This document shows, piece after piece, positions 32,502 through 41,470 of a stretch of DNA of 48,579 nucleotides. The position numbers and the translations under genes are program-made. Source of the DNA: SIG653 sp045578045. GTDB taxonomy: Bacteria > Bacillota > Clostridia > Oscillospirales > CAG-382. The DNA lies in the NCBI GenBank assembly GCA_045578045.1, contig JAZNJM010000001.1, positions 1 to 48,579 of the forward strand. Direction: 5' to 3'. The notes under the pieces were generated by a model. The model was not told the origin of the DNA. It was given only the letters and a program-made list of their open reading frames with translations, and made no database searches. Numbering within the stretch: the stretch's first letter is position 1; each line of letters starts with the position of its first letter.

Positions 32502-33911
32502 ATGAACGTATTTGATGTTGTTGGTGAGAATTTTTTTAAACCCTTGACAAGCCAATTTAAAACTATATATCTTGATTGTCTGACAATTATATACGAATCC
32601 TATCGTTCAGAACTGTCGTATGGTATAGAGCGGGAAATCATTGTTTCGAAGCTATCAGATTATTTTGAAAGGTCAAATATTTCTGATATTGAGTTTGAAG
32701 ATGAACTTGAAATACTTAAAGATTCACGTTCAAAAGCCACAACTTTTTTACGGAAGTTGAAGGATTTTGGATGGATTGAATATGAAATAACGAATAATCA
32801 GACAGCAAAAGTTAATATGAAAGATTATGCGGTAACGTTGGTCAAAACCTTTTTAGAAATTTCTAATCCTCGTGAGATGGAATATCAGAGTGAGATAGCA
32901 ATGATATATTCCACGCTTACAAATGAAGAATTGTTTGATAGACCGTATCCACACGTTTTGAAACCTGTATTTGAAAGAACACGGGCTTTGTTTGACGGAT
33001 TGAAAAAGCTAAATACAAATATCAAAAAATATATTGAAGAAATTACTGCTGATAAAACGTCTGAGGAAATAATACGGGATTTTTTTACTTATCACGAAGA
33101 AATAGGATCAAAGGCATATCATCGAATTAAAACGGAAGAAAACATTTCTCGGTTTCGTAATACTATTATTGGCAGACTCAGGGACATTTTGAACAATTCA
33201 GATATTTTTGAGCGAACTGTTAAAGGATATCAGAATATCGAAAATGAAAACGATTACTATACTGCTGAGGACGAAGTGAAAAACCAAATCTCCGCAATTA
33301 TTGATGGATTCAGATCCTATGATGATATCGTTTCAGAGATTGATAAAAAACATTCAAAATATTTGAAAAATGCGGTAGAGAGAGCAAAATTCTTGCTTAT
33401 TAATACTAACAATACGGAAGGGAAAATTTCTACCATATTGCAATATATGGCTGAACAATACAATCGAGAAGAGCAAAATAATTTGAATGAAGATGCATCA
33501 GACGATATATGTATGGTATTCAATATTTTCTCTCACGGTTTTCTCAGCGATGAATCACTCAAAACCGTTGCAATATCTCGCAAGATAACCGATGTTGATG
33601 ACGTATTCGAGCCTATTAACATAACGGAAGAAGAACGAAATATGTTCCGTATTGCTATTTCAGAAAAAAACAAAAACAGATTTTCTAAAAAAAATATAGA
33701 ACGATATGTTGATTCTATGCTATCTGATAGAAATATGATAATGGCATCAGAAATTCCAATGGAAACAAAGCGTGATCTGATACGTGTGATTTTTATCAGC
33801 TTATATGGTCATTCATCAGAGACGGACTATATTGTTAAACCACGAGACGAAATTATTTCTTTGAAAGGTTTCAGATTTCAAAACTTTGAAATTAAGAGGA
33901 GGCATAAATAA
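32502..33911 (+). CDS. jetA: Wadjet defence protein JetA (DUF5716-like)
   Basis: 469 residues; ATG behind AAGGAAGG. Mostly helical. Identified mainly from context: it is the first of four overlapping genes whose later members are clear JetB, JetC and JetD, and its sequence (early winged-helix-like FERSNISDIEFEDELEIL, then KDFGWIEYEI, then long helices) fits the DUF5716 JetA type rather than the DUF3375 type. JetA is the kleisin-like subunit (MukF analogue) bridging the SMC heads. The complex recognises small circular DNA by loop extrusion and JetD cuts it (family knowledge). Stop and jetB start overlap as TAATG. Confidence 0.8.
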   Translation: MNVFDVVGENFFKPLTSQFKTIYLDCLTIIYESYRSELSYGIEREIIVSKLSDYFERSNISDIEFEDELEILKDSRSKATTFLRKLKDFGWIEYEITNNQTAKVNMKDYAVTLVKTFLEISNPREMEYQSEIAMIYSTLTNEELFDRPYPHVLKPVFERTRALFDGLKKLNTNIKKYIEEITADKTSEEIIRDFFTYHEEIGSKAYHRIKTEENISRFRNTIIGRLRDILNNSDIFERTVKGYQNIENENDYYTAEDEVKNQISAIIDGFRSYDDIVSEIDKKHSKYLKNAVERAKFLLINTNNTEGKISTILQYMAEQYNREEQNNLNEDASDDICMVFNIFSHGFLSDESLKTVAISRKITDVDDVFEPINITEEERNMFRIAISEKNKNRFSKKNIERYVDSMLSDRNMIMASEIPMETKRDLIRVIFISLYGHSSETDYIVKPRDEIISLKGFRFQNFEIKRRHK

Positions 33912-34549
33912 TGGAAATAGCCAATGTTTTTGAACAAGTTTCAAAAGAAAAATTCAAAAGTGCGGCAAATAAATTGTTGGGAGAATGTTTTCTTTTAAAA
34001 AAACATAAGGATACCGTCTCGGATTATAATTATATTCTTAATAACAAAAATGCTTTTATTGAATATTTTGATATTCTTGGTTATGAGCTAATCATAGAAG
34101 AACAAAACGGCGTTATAGCCCTTAATAATCAAACGGGAACGGGTAGAATTCATTTGAAAAAGATTGAAAGTATTCTGATTTTGATTTTAAGGCTTTTATA
34201 TATTGAAAAAAGAAAACAGCTTTCTCAGATTGATGATGTGGTTATAGTTGTTGATGAGATTTATGATAAATATAATATGCTTAAAATGAATACAAAACTC
34301 GATAAAACTACCATAAGAAACGTGCTTGGTATGTTTCAACGATATCATTTAATAGGAAAACTTGATTCAGACGTGTCAAATCCTGATACGAGAATCGTTA
34401 TATATCCTTCAATTACGTTTGCAGTAACTGCTAAAAGTCTTGACGCTTTGTATCAAAGTGCAAAGGATAAACTTGAAAAATATTCTAAAGGAGGTGATTC
34501 TTTTGGTGCAAACGAATATGCAGACAACGAAGAAATTGACGAGAATTAG
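33911..34549 (+). CDS. jetB: Wadjet defence protein JetB (MukE-like)
   Basis: 212 residues; ATG behind GAGGAGG, overlapping the jetA stop. Predicted winged-helix protein of the DUF4194/JetB kind: GRIHLKKIESILILILRLLYIEKRKQL is split here as GRIHLKKIESILILI and LRLLYIEKRKQL, followed by TTIRNVLGMFQRYHLIGKL, the second winged helix. JetB corresponds to MukE in MukBEF and binds the kleisin. An acidic tail ends the protein. It overlaps jetC by more than 40 bases; a Shine-Dalgarno sequence for jetC lies inside its 3' end. Confidence 0.82.
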   Translation: MEIANVFEQVSKEKFKSAANKLLGECFLLKKHKDTVSDYNYILNNKNAFIEYFDILGYELIIEEQNGVIALNNQTGTGRIHLKKIESILILILRLLYIEKRKQLSQIDDVVIVVDEIYDKYNMLKMNTKLDKTTIRNVLGMFQRYHLIGKLDSDVSNPDTRIVIYPSITFAVTAKSLDALYQSAKDKLEKYSKGGDSFGANEYADNEEIDEN

Positions 34550-37500
34550 ACTTGTTAATTGGCATTATTTCAGCAATGAGACAATTAACGTTGAAGGTTC
34601 TTTCTTAATCAGCGGTATAAACTCTGCTGGTAAATCCACGATTTTGGATGCAATTCAGCTTGTTTTGACAACCAATACAAAAAGATTCAATCCTGCCGCC
34701 AACGAAAAAAGTAAACGTGATCTTAAAGGATACGTAAGATGTAAAACGGGAGAAGAGGGAAATACTTATCTTCGAAAAAAAAGTGTTATATCCTACGTTG
34801 CACTTGAATTTTATGAAGAGAGTAAAGATAGATTTTTTGTACTTGGCGCAAAATTCGATTCTCCCGATGAAGAATCTGAAATAAGAAGATTGTGGTTTTG
34901 CGAAGAAGGGACTCTTGATGGGTTTAATTTTATTGTTGATAATAAACCTGCAACAGACGAGCAATTCAGAAACAATGGCAAAAAAATATACCCAATCAGA
35001 AGCACGAAAGAAGCAAAAGAACGCTTCAAACGGCGATTGGGAAATTTGGATGAGACGTTTTTTGATATGATCCCGAAGTCCTTGGCTTTTAAGCCGTTGG
35101 ACAACGTTAAAAATTTTATAACACAGTTCATTCTCCCTGAAAAGCATATTGAAGTAGACGTTCTTCGCGAAAACATTCGTAATCTGAGAGAAATGCAGTT
35201 GCTCATTGATGAAATACGAAAACAAATTTCTGATTTAAAAAAGATTATTGAAACCAATGAAAAGATGGAGGAAATTCAAGGCGATATTCTTGTTATCGAT
35301 ATTCTTTTGAAAATTGCCGAGATTGAAAATAAAAAGTCTAAAATTGAAGATTATCAAAATAAACTTGAATTGAAGAATCAAGAATTATACTCTAAAAACG
35401 ATGAGCTTAAAAAGAAAGAGCAAGAATTGAAATCTGAACAAGAGAGCTTGAAGGCTATCATAATTGACATTAGCAACAATGAATGTAGTAAACTTATTGA
35501 CAAATTGAATCAAGATTTAAAAATGCTTGAAAAAGAAAGGGTTGCAGTTTCTTCACATATCGAGATTTTACATTCACAGCTTGACAAGGTGATACGTTCC
35601 CTTAAATTCGTTCCTGATGTTCCCGAAAATTTGAATTCACTTGATATTCGAAATCTCGAAAAATCAACAGTTTCTCAAAATTCACGTAACGAGCTTTTTG
35701 TAACATTGAATTCGATTTTTAAAAAGGCTAATTTAAAATTAAATGAGGAAAAAGCTGAGAATAATCAGTCTTTGAATATACTTGCAAATGAACTTTCGGA
35801 AATAAAAGAAAAAATTGATAGATTGCGTAAAAACAAGATAACGTATCCAATAAATACTATCAGATTAATAGATGCGGTAAAAGCAGAATTTGAAAATCGA
35901 TCAATTGATTCGGAAGTAAGGGTTTTTGCAGACTTGTTGGAAATAACGAATCCAGAATGGCAAAACGCAGTGGAAGGGTACCTTAACACTCAACGATTCA
36001 ATATTATTGTCGAACCTGAATATTATGATATTGCGGCAGACGTATATGATCGTATGAAATCCAAAATTGAAGGCGTGTCTTTGATAAATACAAGAGCATT
36101 GGATTTAAGAAAAGATACTCAGCAAAACACTTTGGCGTTTGTTGTTTCAAGCAAAAATCGATATGCAAAGGCATATGCTGATTACTTAATGGGACGAGTT
36201 GTTCTTTGCGAAAAAGTTGATGAATTGAAGCAACATTCTATTGCTATAACTTCAAGCTGTATGCTTTATCAAGGCAAAGGCTTAAAAAAGATTCCAGAGG
36301 ATGTTTATCGAGTTCCATATATAGGAAAATACGCTTTAAAACGTCAGCTTGAAATTGCTGAAAGCGATTATAAAAATGTAAAGGAAAATTTTGATAATAC
36401 AGAATCGAAGATAAAAGAGATAAATACAGCTCTTTATTATATATCAGAATGTAATTTTGGCGTTATTGAGCTTTATCTTTCTGCTCCCATTGAGCTTGAT
36501 GGTATAAAAGAAAAAATTAATAGGACAAGTTTAGAGCTGAAAGAGGCGGAAAAAGACCCAACTATTATTGAACTTCAATTCAAGGAAAAAGAATGCAGCG
36601 AACGCGTAAGCTCATTAAACAATAAAAGAGACAGTCTTAACGGAGCTATCATAAACCTTAAACGTGATATTTCTGATATAAATAACCAGATAAATTCGTT
36701 GAGGCAAAATGCTTCTGAAATTGAAAACCAAATTCAACAATTGAGTAATGGGAATAACAAAGCTATAGAGTCTGCACAACAAAAATATGCAGAGCATAGC
36801 AAAACCAAAGAAGCTGGAACTATATGTGAAAAATATGGACGAAGGAAAGCAGTCTGTGAGAATCAATATAAAGCTCAACGAGATATCCTGATTAAATTGC
36901 AAACGAGTTATAAAGAATGTGAACACGGAACAGGAGAACAAGTAATATTTGCATACGAAGAAGAATATAGAACGTTATCCAATCATAATTTGATTGAATA
37001 TGAGGAAAAACTTGCTAAGGCGAAAGAAGAGTGTGAACTTGAATTTCGTGAAAACTTCCTTGCGCGTATGAGAGAAAATATAGAAAGCGCACAAGATGTT
37101 TTTAAAAGTCTCAATAAATCATTGCGAAATATTTATTACGGTAATGACTCATATAAATTTCACTGTTCTGCCAATCGTATGAAGCAAGGGCTTTATGAAA
37201 TGATAACTTCAGATATAAATCTTGGAGGTTTCACTCTTTTTTCAAGTGAGTTTGAGGAAAAATATCATAATGAAATGGAAGCTCTTTTTTCAAAGCTCAC
37301 AGAATCGGACGAGAGGGGAGAAAAGATTCTTTTCGAGTATACGGATTATCGTGAATACTTGGATTACGATATAGAAATTGTTTCAAAAGATGGTAAATCA
37401 CAATTTTTCTCAAAGACTTATGGCGAAAAAAGCGGCGGTGAGACACAAACACCATATTATGTCGCTATTGCCGCATCTTTTTCACAGATGTACAGCGTTG

Positions 37501-37715
37501 GTGAAACTATCAGAATAATTATGCTTGACGAGGCGTTTGATAAAATGGACGATGGACGAATTGCAAGTATGATGAAGTTTTTCCGTTCGCAGAATTTTCA
37601 AATTATTTTGGCAACGCCCCATGAGAAAATGGAAACAATTGGTGAATACGTGGATACCATATTGGCGGTTTATCGAAAGGGATATTCAACCGTTGTTGAG
37701 GAATATCATTTATGA
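34503..37715 (+). CDS. jetC: Wadjet SMC-like ATPase JetC
   Basis: About 1070 residues. The start is set at TTG 34503 (GTG 34506 equally possible) because AAAGGAGG lies at 34487-34494; the longer frame from 34440 has no ribosome-binding site. SMC/MukB architecture: Walker A SGINSAGKST near residue 38, long coiled coils (about 240-440 and 630-890), a central hinge-like region around ADLLEITNPEWQNAVEGYL near 480, ABC signature KSGGETQT near 976 and Walker B IIMLDEAFDKMD near 1006. It drives ATP-dependent loop extrusion on plasmid DNA. The hinge region is the part preserved in the remnant at 28427. Confidence 0.93.
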   Translation: MVQTNMQTTKKLTRIRLVNWHYFSNETINVEGSFLISGINSAGKSTILDAIQLVLTTNTKRFNPAANEKSKRDLKGYVRCKTGEEGNTYLRKKSVISYVALEFYEESKDRFFVLGAKFDSPDEESEIRRLWFCEEGTLDGFNFIVDNKPATDEQFRNNGKKIYPIRSTKEAKERFKRRLGNLDETFFDMIPKSLAFKPLDNVKNFITQFILPEKHIEVDVLRENIRNLREMQLLIDEIRKQISDLKKIIETNEKMEEIQGDILVIDILLKIAEIENKKSKIEDYQNKLELKNQELYSKNDELKKKEQELKSEQESLKAIIIDISNNECSKLIDKLNQDLKMLEKERVAVSSHIEILHSQLDKVIRSLKFVPDVPENLNSLDIRNLEKSTVSQNSRNELFVTLNSIFKKANLKLNEEKAENNQSLNILANELSEIKEKIDRLRKNKITYPINTIRLIDAVKAEFENRSIDSEVRVFADLLEITNPEWQNAVEGYLNTQRFNIIVEPEYYDIAADVYDRMKSKIEGVSLINTRALDLRKDTQQNTLAFVVSSKNRYAKAYADYLMGRVVLCEKVDELKQHSIAITSSCMLYQGKGLKKIPEDVYRVPYIGKYALKRQLEIAESDYKNVKENFDNTESKIKEINTALYYISECNFGVIELYLSAPIELDGIKEKINRTSLELKEAEKDPTIIELQFKEKECSERVSSLNNKRDSLNGAIINLKRDISDINNQINSLRQNASEIENQIQQLSNGNNKAIESAQQKYAEHSKTKEAGTICEKYGRRKAVCENQYKAQRDILIKLQTSYKECEHGTGEQVIFAYEEEYRTLSNHNLIEYEEKLAKAKEECELEFRENFLARMRENIESAQDVFKSLNKSLRNIYYGNDSYKFHCSANRMKQGLYEMITSDINLGGFTLFSSEFEEKYHNEMEALFSKLTESDERGEKILFEYTDYREYLDYDIEIVSKDGKSQFFSKTYGEKSGGETQTPYYVAIAASFSQMYSVGETIRIIMLDEAFDKMDDGRIASMMKFFRSQNFQIILATPHEKMETIGEYVDTILAVYRKGYSTVVEEYHL

Positions 37716-38896
37716 CAAAATATGAAAAACAAATATTAAATGCTCTCCTTGATAAGTATGAAAGAAGCAAAAGCTTTGTTGGCGCAAATCAGGTAACTCA
37801 ACGTTTTACCGTAAAGCCGGAAGTTCTTTTCCCAAAGTATAAAGATGATTCGGAATTTGAATTATATTGTGCAGTAAATGAAAGCATAGAGAATTTAGTA
37901 AACCTTGGTTATATAGATGCTAAAAAATATAATAATGGGGTAATACAACGAATTGCTTTGAACGTTGGTTTGTTGAGGGATATATATGATTACATAGATA
38001 GAGAACCAAAAACTGACGTTGTTATCCAGCTGCAAAATATTCTTTTGGATTACAAAGATAAAAACGGTATATTATCTGCATATTGTGCTTGTCAACTCAA
38101 AAGACTTGCGGTTAATAAGGCTGTTGAGTTTTTCGATGGTGATATTTTGGGTTTTGAAACTGTTCTCAAAGTGGTTTCAGCAATAACTAATGTTGAGAAT
38201 GAAACTTTTGAACGAGATTTTTCTATTAAAACTCTTGGAGATTCAAAAGCATTTGAAAAAATACGCTCTAAGGTTGTTTCACTTCTGTATGAATACGGAG
38301 ATTATCCACAAAAAGAAACAATTCTTGCAGATTTGAATATAGTGAAAAATCCTGGACACGTATTTTTTAAAGGTAAGGGTAGCATTACTGTTTGCGGTCA
38401 GAAAATCGATTTTTCAAAAATGGAGGCGGATATTGCAATTTCTTCCGTTTTGCTGAGGTTTGTTGATTCCGTTGAGGTGTTCGGAAGTACAGTTATAACT
38501 GTTGAAAATTTGACAACCTTCAATGCGTTTAGCTGTATAGATTCTTTTGCAATTTATCTTGGCGGATATCATAACGAAAATAGGAGAAACTTCATAAAAA
38601 AAGTTTACGACCAGAATAGAGAAAAAAAGTATCTTCATTTTGGAGATATAGATGCTGGCGGTTTCTGTATTCTTGAACACTTACGCAAACGAACAGGAAT
38701 AAACTTTTTGCCATATAAAATGAACGTTGAAACGTTAAAAGAAAATTATCAGTTTTCCAAAAAACTAACCGATAATGATAAAAAGAGACTCTTGCCCTTG
38801 TTGGATTCTGAATTTGAAGAAACCGTTAGATTTATGGTGGAAAATGATTGTAAATTAGAACAAGAAGCGATGGATTTATCTGGAATAGGATTATAA
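37712..38896 (+). CDS. jetD: Wadjet nuclease JetD (DUF2220, TOPRIM-like)
   Basis: 394 residues; ATG overlaps the jetC stop as ATGA. The N-terminal half is winged-helix/arm-like. The C-terminal TOPRIM domain has the catalytic Glu in TVENLTTF (Glu265) and the metal-binding pair in LHFGDIDAGGF (Asp312 and Asp314), so the nuclease looks intact. JetD is the topoVI-A-like subunit that cleaves DNA once the SMC complex has bent and stalled on a closed circle. It ends the operon; a GC hairpin follows at 38935. Confidence 0.9.
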   Translation: MTKYEKQILNALLDKYERSKSFVGANQVTQRFTVKPEVLFPKYKDDSEFELYCAVNESIENLVNLGYIDAKKYNNGVIQRIALNVGLLRDIYDYIDREPKTDVVIQLQNILLDYKDKNGILSAYCACQLKRLAVNKAVEFFDGDILGFETVLKVVSAITNVENETFERDFSIKTLGDSKAFEKIRSKVVSLLYEYGDYPQKETILADLNIVKNPGHVFFKGKGSITVCGQKIDFSKMEADIAISSVLLRFVDSVEVFGSTVITVENLTTFNAFSCIDSFAIYLGGYHNENRRNFIKKVYDQNREKKYLHFGDIDAGGFCILEHLRKRTGINFLPYKMNVETLKENYQFSKKLTDNDKKRLLPLLDSEFEETVRFMVENDCKLEQEAMDLSGIGL

Positions 38897-38934
38897 TTGA
38901 AGTTGCTTTGTTGATATATGAACTCAACGTGTTA

Positions 38935-38956
38935 CCCCCCTCGAATCCGAGGGGGG
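38935..38956 (+). terminator. Hairpin after jetD
   Basis: CCCCCCTCG and CGAGGGGGG pair perfectly around AATC. Same element as at 28578. Followed by ATTTGTTT. Confidence 0.7.
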
Positions 38957-39178
38957 GATTTGTTTCAGCAAACCTAAAAAATGGTTAAATGACAGACAGG
39001 GATAATTAGTGTTATGTGAAGGGCGGGTAGGACGAATATTTCAGGAGAAAAAGCCATCAAAAGCAATAAATTTGTTTTATTCTTAACAAAAAAGATATTC
39101 GTAAAATCCCAAAGCAAATTCGACTTTGAAATCTACTTCGGGACTTCACTATAAAAAGATATTGCCTTCTGAACGGAA
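38957..39178. other. Non-coding stretch present only beside the right repeat
   Basis: About 220 bases between the jetD hairpin and R2; at the left end of the island the equivalent hairpin is followed almost directly by R1. No ORF, hairpin or match elsewhere in the window that I can see. Confidence 0.5.
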
Positions 39179-39656
39179 AATGGAAATGTCAATAAAAGTG
39201 CAGTCAAAAAACGCACTAAATAACGAAAACTTGTTTTTTTTATGCATTGAAGACTTGATTTTGCAATTTCTCTCACCAACGTGAGAGTTTTTTGCTGTGA
39301 TTTTATCTTTTTTCCACCGTAAATCGCACTGCGTTGCGATAAAACAACAGGTGGAACAAAATCCACCGACACACTGAAATAAACAAAAGTCAGGCATTTT
39401 TAAGCCAAAGTGAGAGGGGAAAATTACATATCAAAAACCTGTTCACAAATGAAAAAAGCATCGAATTAATCGTTAGCATTATTGTTGATAACTCCATAAG
39501 CAACTCGCATTTGCAAACGTTGATAGAGCAAATAACAGTAACCGAAGCAGATGGAAAACTCACCGTCCATTTTATGCGTGGAGGCTTCCATAGAATCCAC
39601 TTCGACTATTACAACGAAAACGGCGAAATAACAGGTAGAGATGAAGAAGTGTGGTG
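39179..39656 (+). repeat. Right long direct repeat of the Wadjet island (R2)
   Basis: Direct copy of 28618-29093, about 95 percent identical by eye. Homology stops at GTGTGGTG; right of it the sequence differs from R1 (TTTTCCTAGG versus CTGGGTGCGA). Shares the terminator-like CTCAC/GTGAG hairpin with T-run at about 39272-39298. Confidence 0.92.
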
Positions 39657-39669
39657 TTTTCCTAGGTGA
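39346..39669 (+). pseudogene. C-terminal gene remnant inside the right repeat
   Basis: An open frame of ~107 codons without an ATG or ribosome-binding site; its end reads LIEQITVTEADGKLTVHF, MRGGFHRIHFDYYNENG and EEVWCFPR. The I-x-x-I-x-V-x-x-x-x-G-K-L-x-V-x-F pattern resembles the extreme C-terminus of large serine recombinases, but this is only a resemblance. The left copy (to 29112) has a TAA in the middle. Confidence 0.45.
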
Positions 39670-39931
39670 AAGAATAAAAAGTGATAATTTTTATTCGCAG
39701 TGTATAAAAACAATTAAAAAACACATAACAAAAGAGGGACGATACAACCAATCGTCCCTCAAAAAATAGGCAAATATTCAAAGAAAATGTTTAAAAATCA
39801 AGTGAACATACTCATAAAATTTCGTAGAGTATTCCCCTTGACGAAAATCTTTAAAAAGTGTTGATTGTTAGCGGATAATTATAATTTCACAACCATTTTT
39901 TTGACCAATAATAATTCATCCAAAAGCACAT
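39670..39931. other. Non-coding junction between the two accessory blocks
   Basis: 262 bases with no gene. Contains the hairpin at 39734-39760. A TATAAT at 39880-39885 has TTGATT only 13 bases before it, so no good promoter for the following peptide gene can be drawn. Confidence 0.5.
39734..39760 (-). terminator. Perfect hairpin, terminator orientation minus
   Basis: GAGGGACGAT and ATCGTCCCTC, 10 bp, 7-base loop. On minus it is followed by TTTTGTTATG. No minus-strand gene is left upstream of it, so it may be a relic of a lost gene. Confidence 0.7.
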
Positions 39932-40153
39932 TTGAGCTTTATCAAAAATAAACTTAAATCTTGGAGCAAGCAGAGCGTTATCAACTGGCTTGCTACAAGA
40001 GTCGGAGCTAAAGCAGCAAGAAAAATCGTTGACAAAGCGGTTACAGCTGGCGTTTCCGCATTGGCTACATACCTTGCAGCACATGTTTCTTGGCTGGGTT
40101 GCTTGGCTGGCCCCATCGGCGGTCTCGCAGCAGGCGCAATCGGATGGCTCTAA
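39932..40153 (+). CDS. Candidate circular-bacteriocin precursor peptide
   Basis: 73 residues from TTG 39932; the frame is closed by a TGA at 39902 and contains no ATG. No Shine-Dalgarno sequence is present, so the start is uncertain. The peptide has a basic N-terminus (FIKNKLKSWSKQS), an amphipathic VGAKAARKIVDKAVTAG and a Gly/Ala-rich hydrophobic end AGPIGGLAAGAIGWL. INWLATRVG followed by AARKIVDKAVTAG recalls the I-Y-W-I-A start and G-T-A-R-K-L-L-D-A region of gassericin A, and GTAKKVVDAIDKG of uberolysin; a 57-58-residue mature peptide from Val15 or Ile16 would be the right size. The gene is far more GC-rich than its surroundings. DUF95, ATPase and permease genes follow, as in circular-bacteriocin loci. 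Confidence 0.55.
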   Translation: MSFIKNKLKSWSKQSVINWLATRVGAKAARKIVDKAVTAGVSALATYLAAHVSWLGCLAGPIGGLAAGAIGWL

Positions 40154-40203
40154 TATAGCAGTTTGCCACTAATCGTGGCGACGGCTTACTTCAGGCTGTT
40201 CTA

Positions 40204-40247
40204 GGGGAAGGGTTCTTTTTCTGGAAGGGACTCTTCCCCGTTTTTCT
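40204..40247 (+). terminator. Terminator/attenuator behind the precursor gene
   Basis: GGGGAAGGGTT (40204-40214) pairs with GACTCTTCCCC (40229-40239), 11 bp with two wobbles, then GTTTTTCTT. Placed between precursor and transport genes, it would give high precursor and low transporter expression by partial read-through. Confidence 0.8.
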
Positions 40248-40383
40248 TACTATCTATTCTGACAAGCACTTTTGGACAGAATTTTTAACATAAATTGAGA
40301 TGATACGAAAAGTAGCGGCTATGCCACAGACCGTTTCTTGTATCTAATCATATATTTGCGTAAAATATGAGAGAGGTGATTTT

Positions 40384-40902
40384 GTGGTTACTGAAGCAAA
40401 AAGACGAGTCAGAAGAATGACACCAAAGGAAATCGTGCTGATTTATTTAATTTTTGCTTTATTCTTTTCATTAATTGGTTATATCTATGCAGACACTACC
40501 AGCGAATCGGTTAAGTTCGATTTCAGCGGAATAGAAGCACCGGGAATCGAATTTATTTTTGCAAATAATATTGGCTTCTTTTCGCTTGTTTGTGTTTTGC
40601 CTTTTTTTAACTTCGTGATGTATGCCACGCAGTTTTTAGCAATCGGAAATAATATTTTTCAAATTCATACGCTTCCTATGGAAGTTCAAAGCAATTTGTT
40701 ATATCGGCACGCCATTTTTGAAATTGTCGCACTGTCAGTATCTGTATATATAAGTTATGAAATATATAGAGCATTGTATGATTATTTACATAATTCTATT
40801 AAACCCAACAAAAAAACATATATGAAAATAATTTTGCCATATGTAATTGTTGTTGCTTTAACACTAATAGGAGCTTGTTTGGAGGGAACCGTAAATGTTT
40901 AG
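40384..40902 (+). CDS. SpoIIM/DUF95-like membrane protein of the bacteriocin locus
   Basis: 172 residues, GTG start behind GAGAGGTGAT. Four membrane segments (about 18-38, 62-85, 115-133, 147-167). The FANNIGFF...FVMYATQFLAIGNNIF stretch resembles the N-N...N-G-x-x-L-G core of the DUF95/SpoIIM family, which is a constant member of circular-bacteriocin clusters (gaaD, as-48C, cclB) and is thought to help cyclise or export the peptide. Similarity is modest, so the family call rests partly on position between precursor and ABC genes. Overlaps the ATPase start by eight bases. Confidence 0.55.
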   Translation: MVTEAKRRVRRMTPKEIVLIYLIFALFFSLIGYIYADTTSESVKFDFSGIEAPGIEFIFANNIGFFSLVCVLPFFNFVMYATQFLAIGNNIFQIHTLPMEVQSNLLYRHAIFEIVALSVSVYISYEIYRALYDYLHNSIKPNKKTYMKIILPYVIVVALTLIGACLEGTVNV

Positions 40903-41470
40903 TTTACAGAACTTAAATTTTAAATATGATGATTGGATTTTTCAGGATGCAACCTGTGACATAAGATGCAAAAAAGTTGGTATCATCGGTGGAAATGGCA
41001 TTGGAAAAACCACTCTTTTACATTTACTTAATCGTGATTTGGAACCGGAGAGCGGGGAAATTACTTTGCCGGGGAATACGTATTTTGTGGATTTCACCAC
41101 AAAGAACTATATGTATTTCACACCACGTGAATTGACCTCTTTGTGTGTCACTCTAAATAGTTTTGAAGATGTTTTTGACGATTTGGTTGGTGTTTTAAAT
41201 TTTGATGGGATGCTTGATGTTTGTTTAAATAAATTATCATTAGGAAATCTAAAAAAAGTTTTCTTAATGCTCGGTCTTGCATCCAAAAGTAGCGTAGTTT
41301 TGCTCGATGAACCATTTGAGAATCTGGATGAAAAAACAAATCAAAATCTAACCCAGTACATTTCAACTTGTGACAAAGATATGGTGATTGTAAGCCATAA
41401 CGTATCTCTTTTGCGCTCGTGTGTAGATGAAGTGTATGAGGTTACCGATAGAACGTTGGTGTTAAAATGA
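40895..41470 (+). CDS. ABC transporter ATP-binding protein (bacteriocin export/immunity)
   Basis: 191 residues; ATG behind GGAGGG, overlapping the previous gene. Walker A GGNGIGKTT near residue 32, Q-loop region weak, signature KLSLGNLKKV near 112 (LSLGN instead of LSGGQ), Walker B SVVLLDEPFENLDE near 136 and the switch His in VIVSHNV. It is short for an ABC ATPase but complete. With the permease that overlaps it by ATGA it makes an ABC-2-type exporter, the usual D/T-E pair of circular-bacteriocin operons, needed for secretion and often for self-protection. Confidence 0.85.
   Translation: MFSLQNLNFKYDDWIFQDATCDIRCKKVGIIGGNGIGKTTLLHLLNRDLEPESGEITLPGNTYFVDFTTKNYMYFTPRELTSLCVTLNSFEDVFDDLVGVLNFDGMLDVCLNKLSLGNLKKVFLMLGLASKSSVVLLDEPFENLDEKTNQNLTQYISTCDKDMVIVSHNVSLLRSCVDEVYEVTDRTLVLK

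Noticed and set aside
34605..35225. 206-codon minus-strand frame
   Set aside because: Antisense to the Walker A region of jetC; codon pattern is a mirror of the real gene.
39133..39397. Minus-strand frames in the right repeat, also present in the left one
   Set aside because: No ribosome-binding site, different lengths and endings in the two copies, and they run through hairpins; treated as chance frames.
39865..39892. Sequence resembling the E. coli lac operator (TTGTTAGCGGATAA)
   Set aside because: Similarity needs a gap and lacks symmetry; no LacI-type gene is in the window, so it is probably chance.
39887..40084. Cys-rich 65-codon minus-strand frame opposite the precursor peptide
   Set aside because: Cys codons arise from the GCA/ACA-rich plus strand; the plus frame has the bacteriocin-like composition and a fitting downstream operon.
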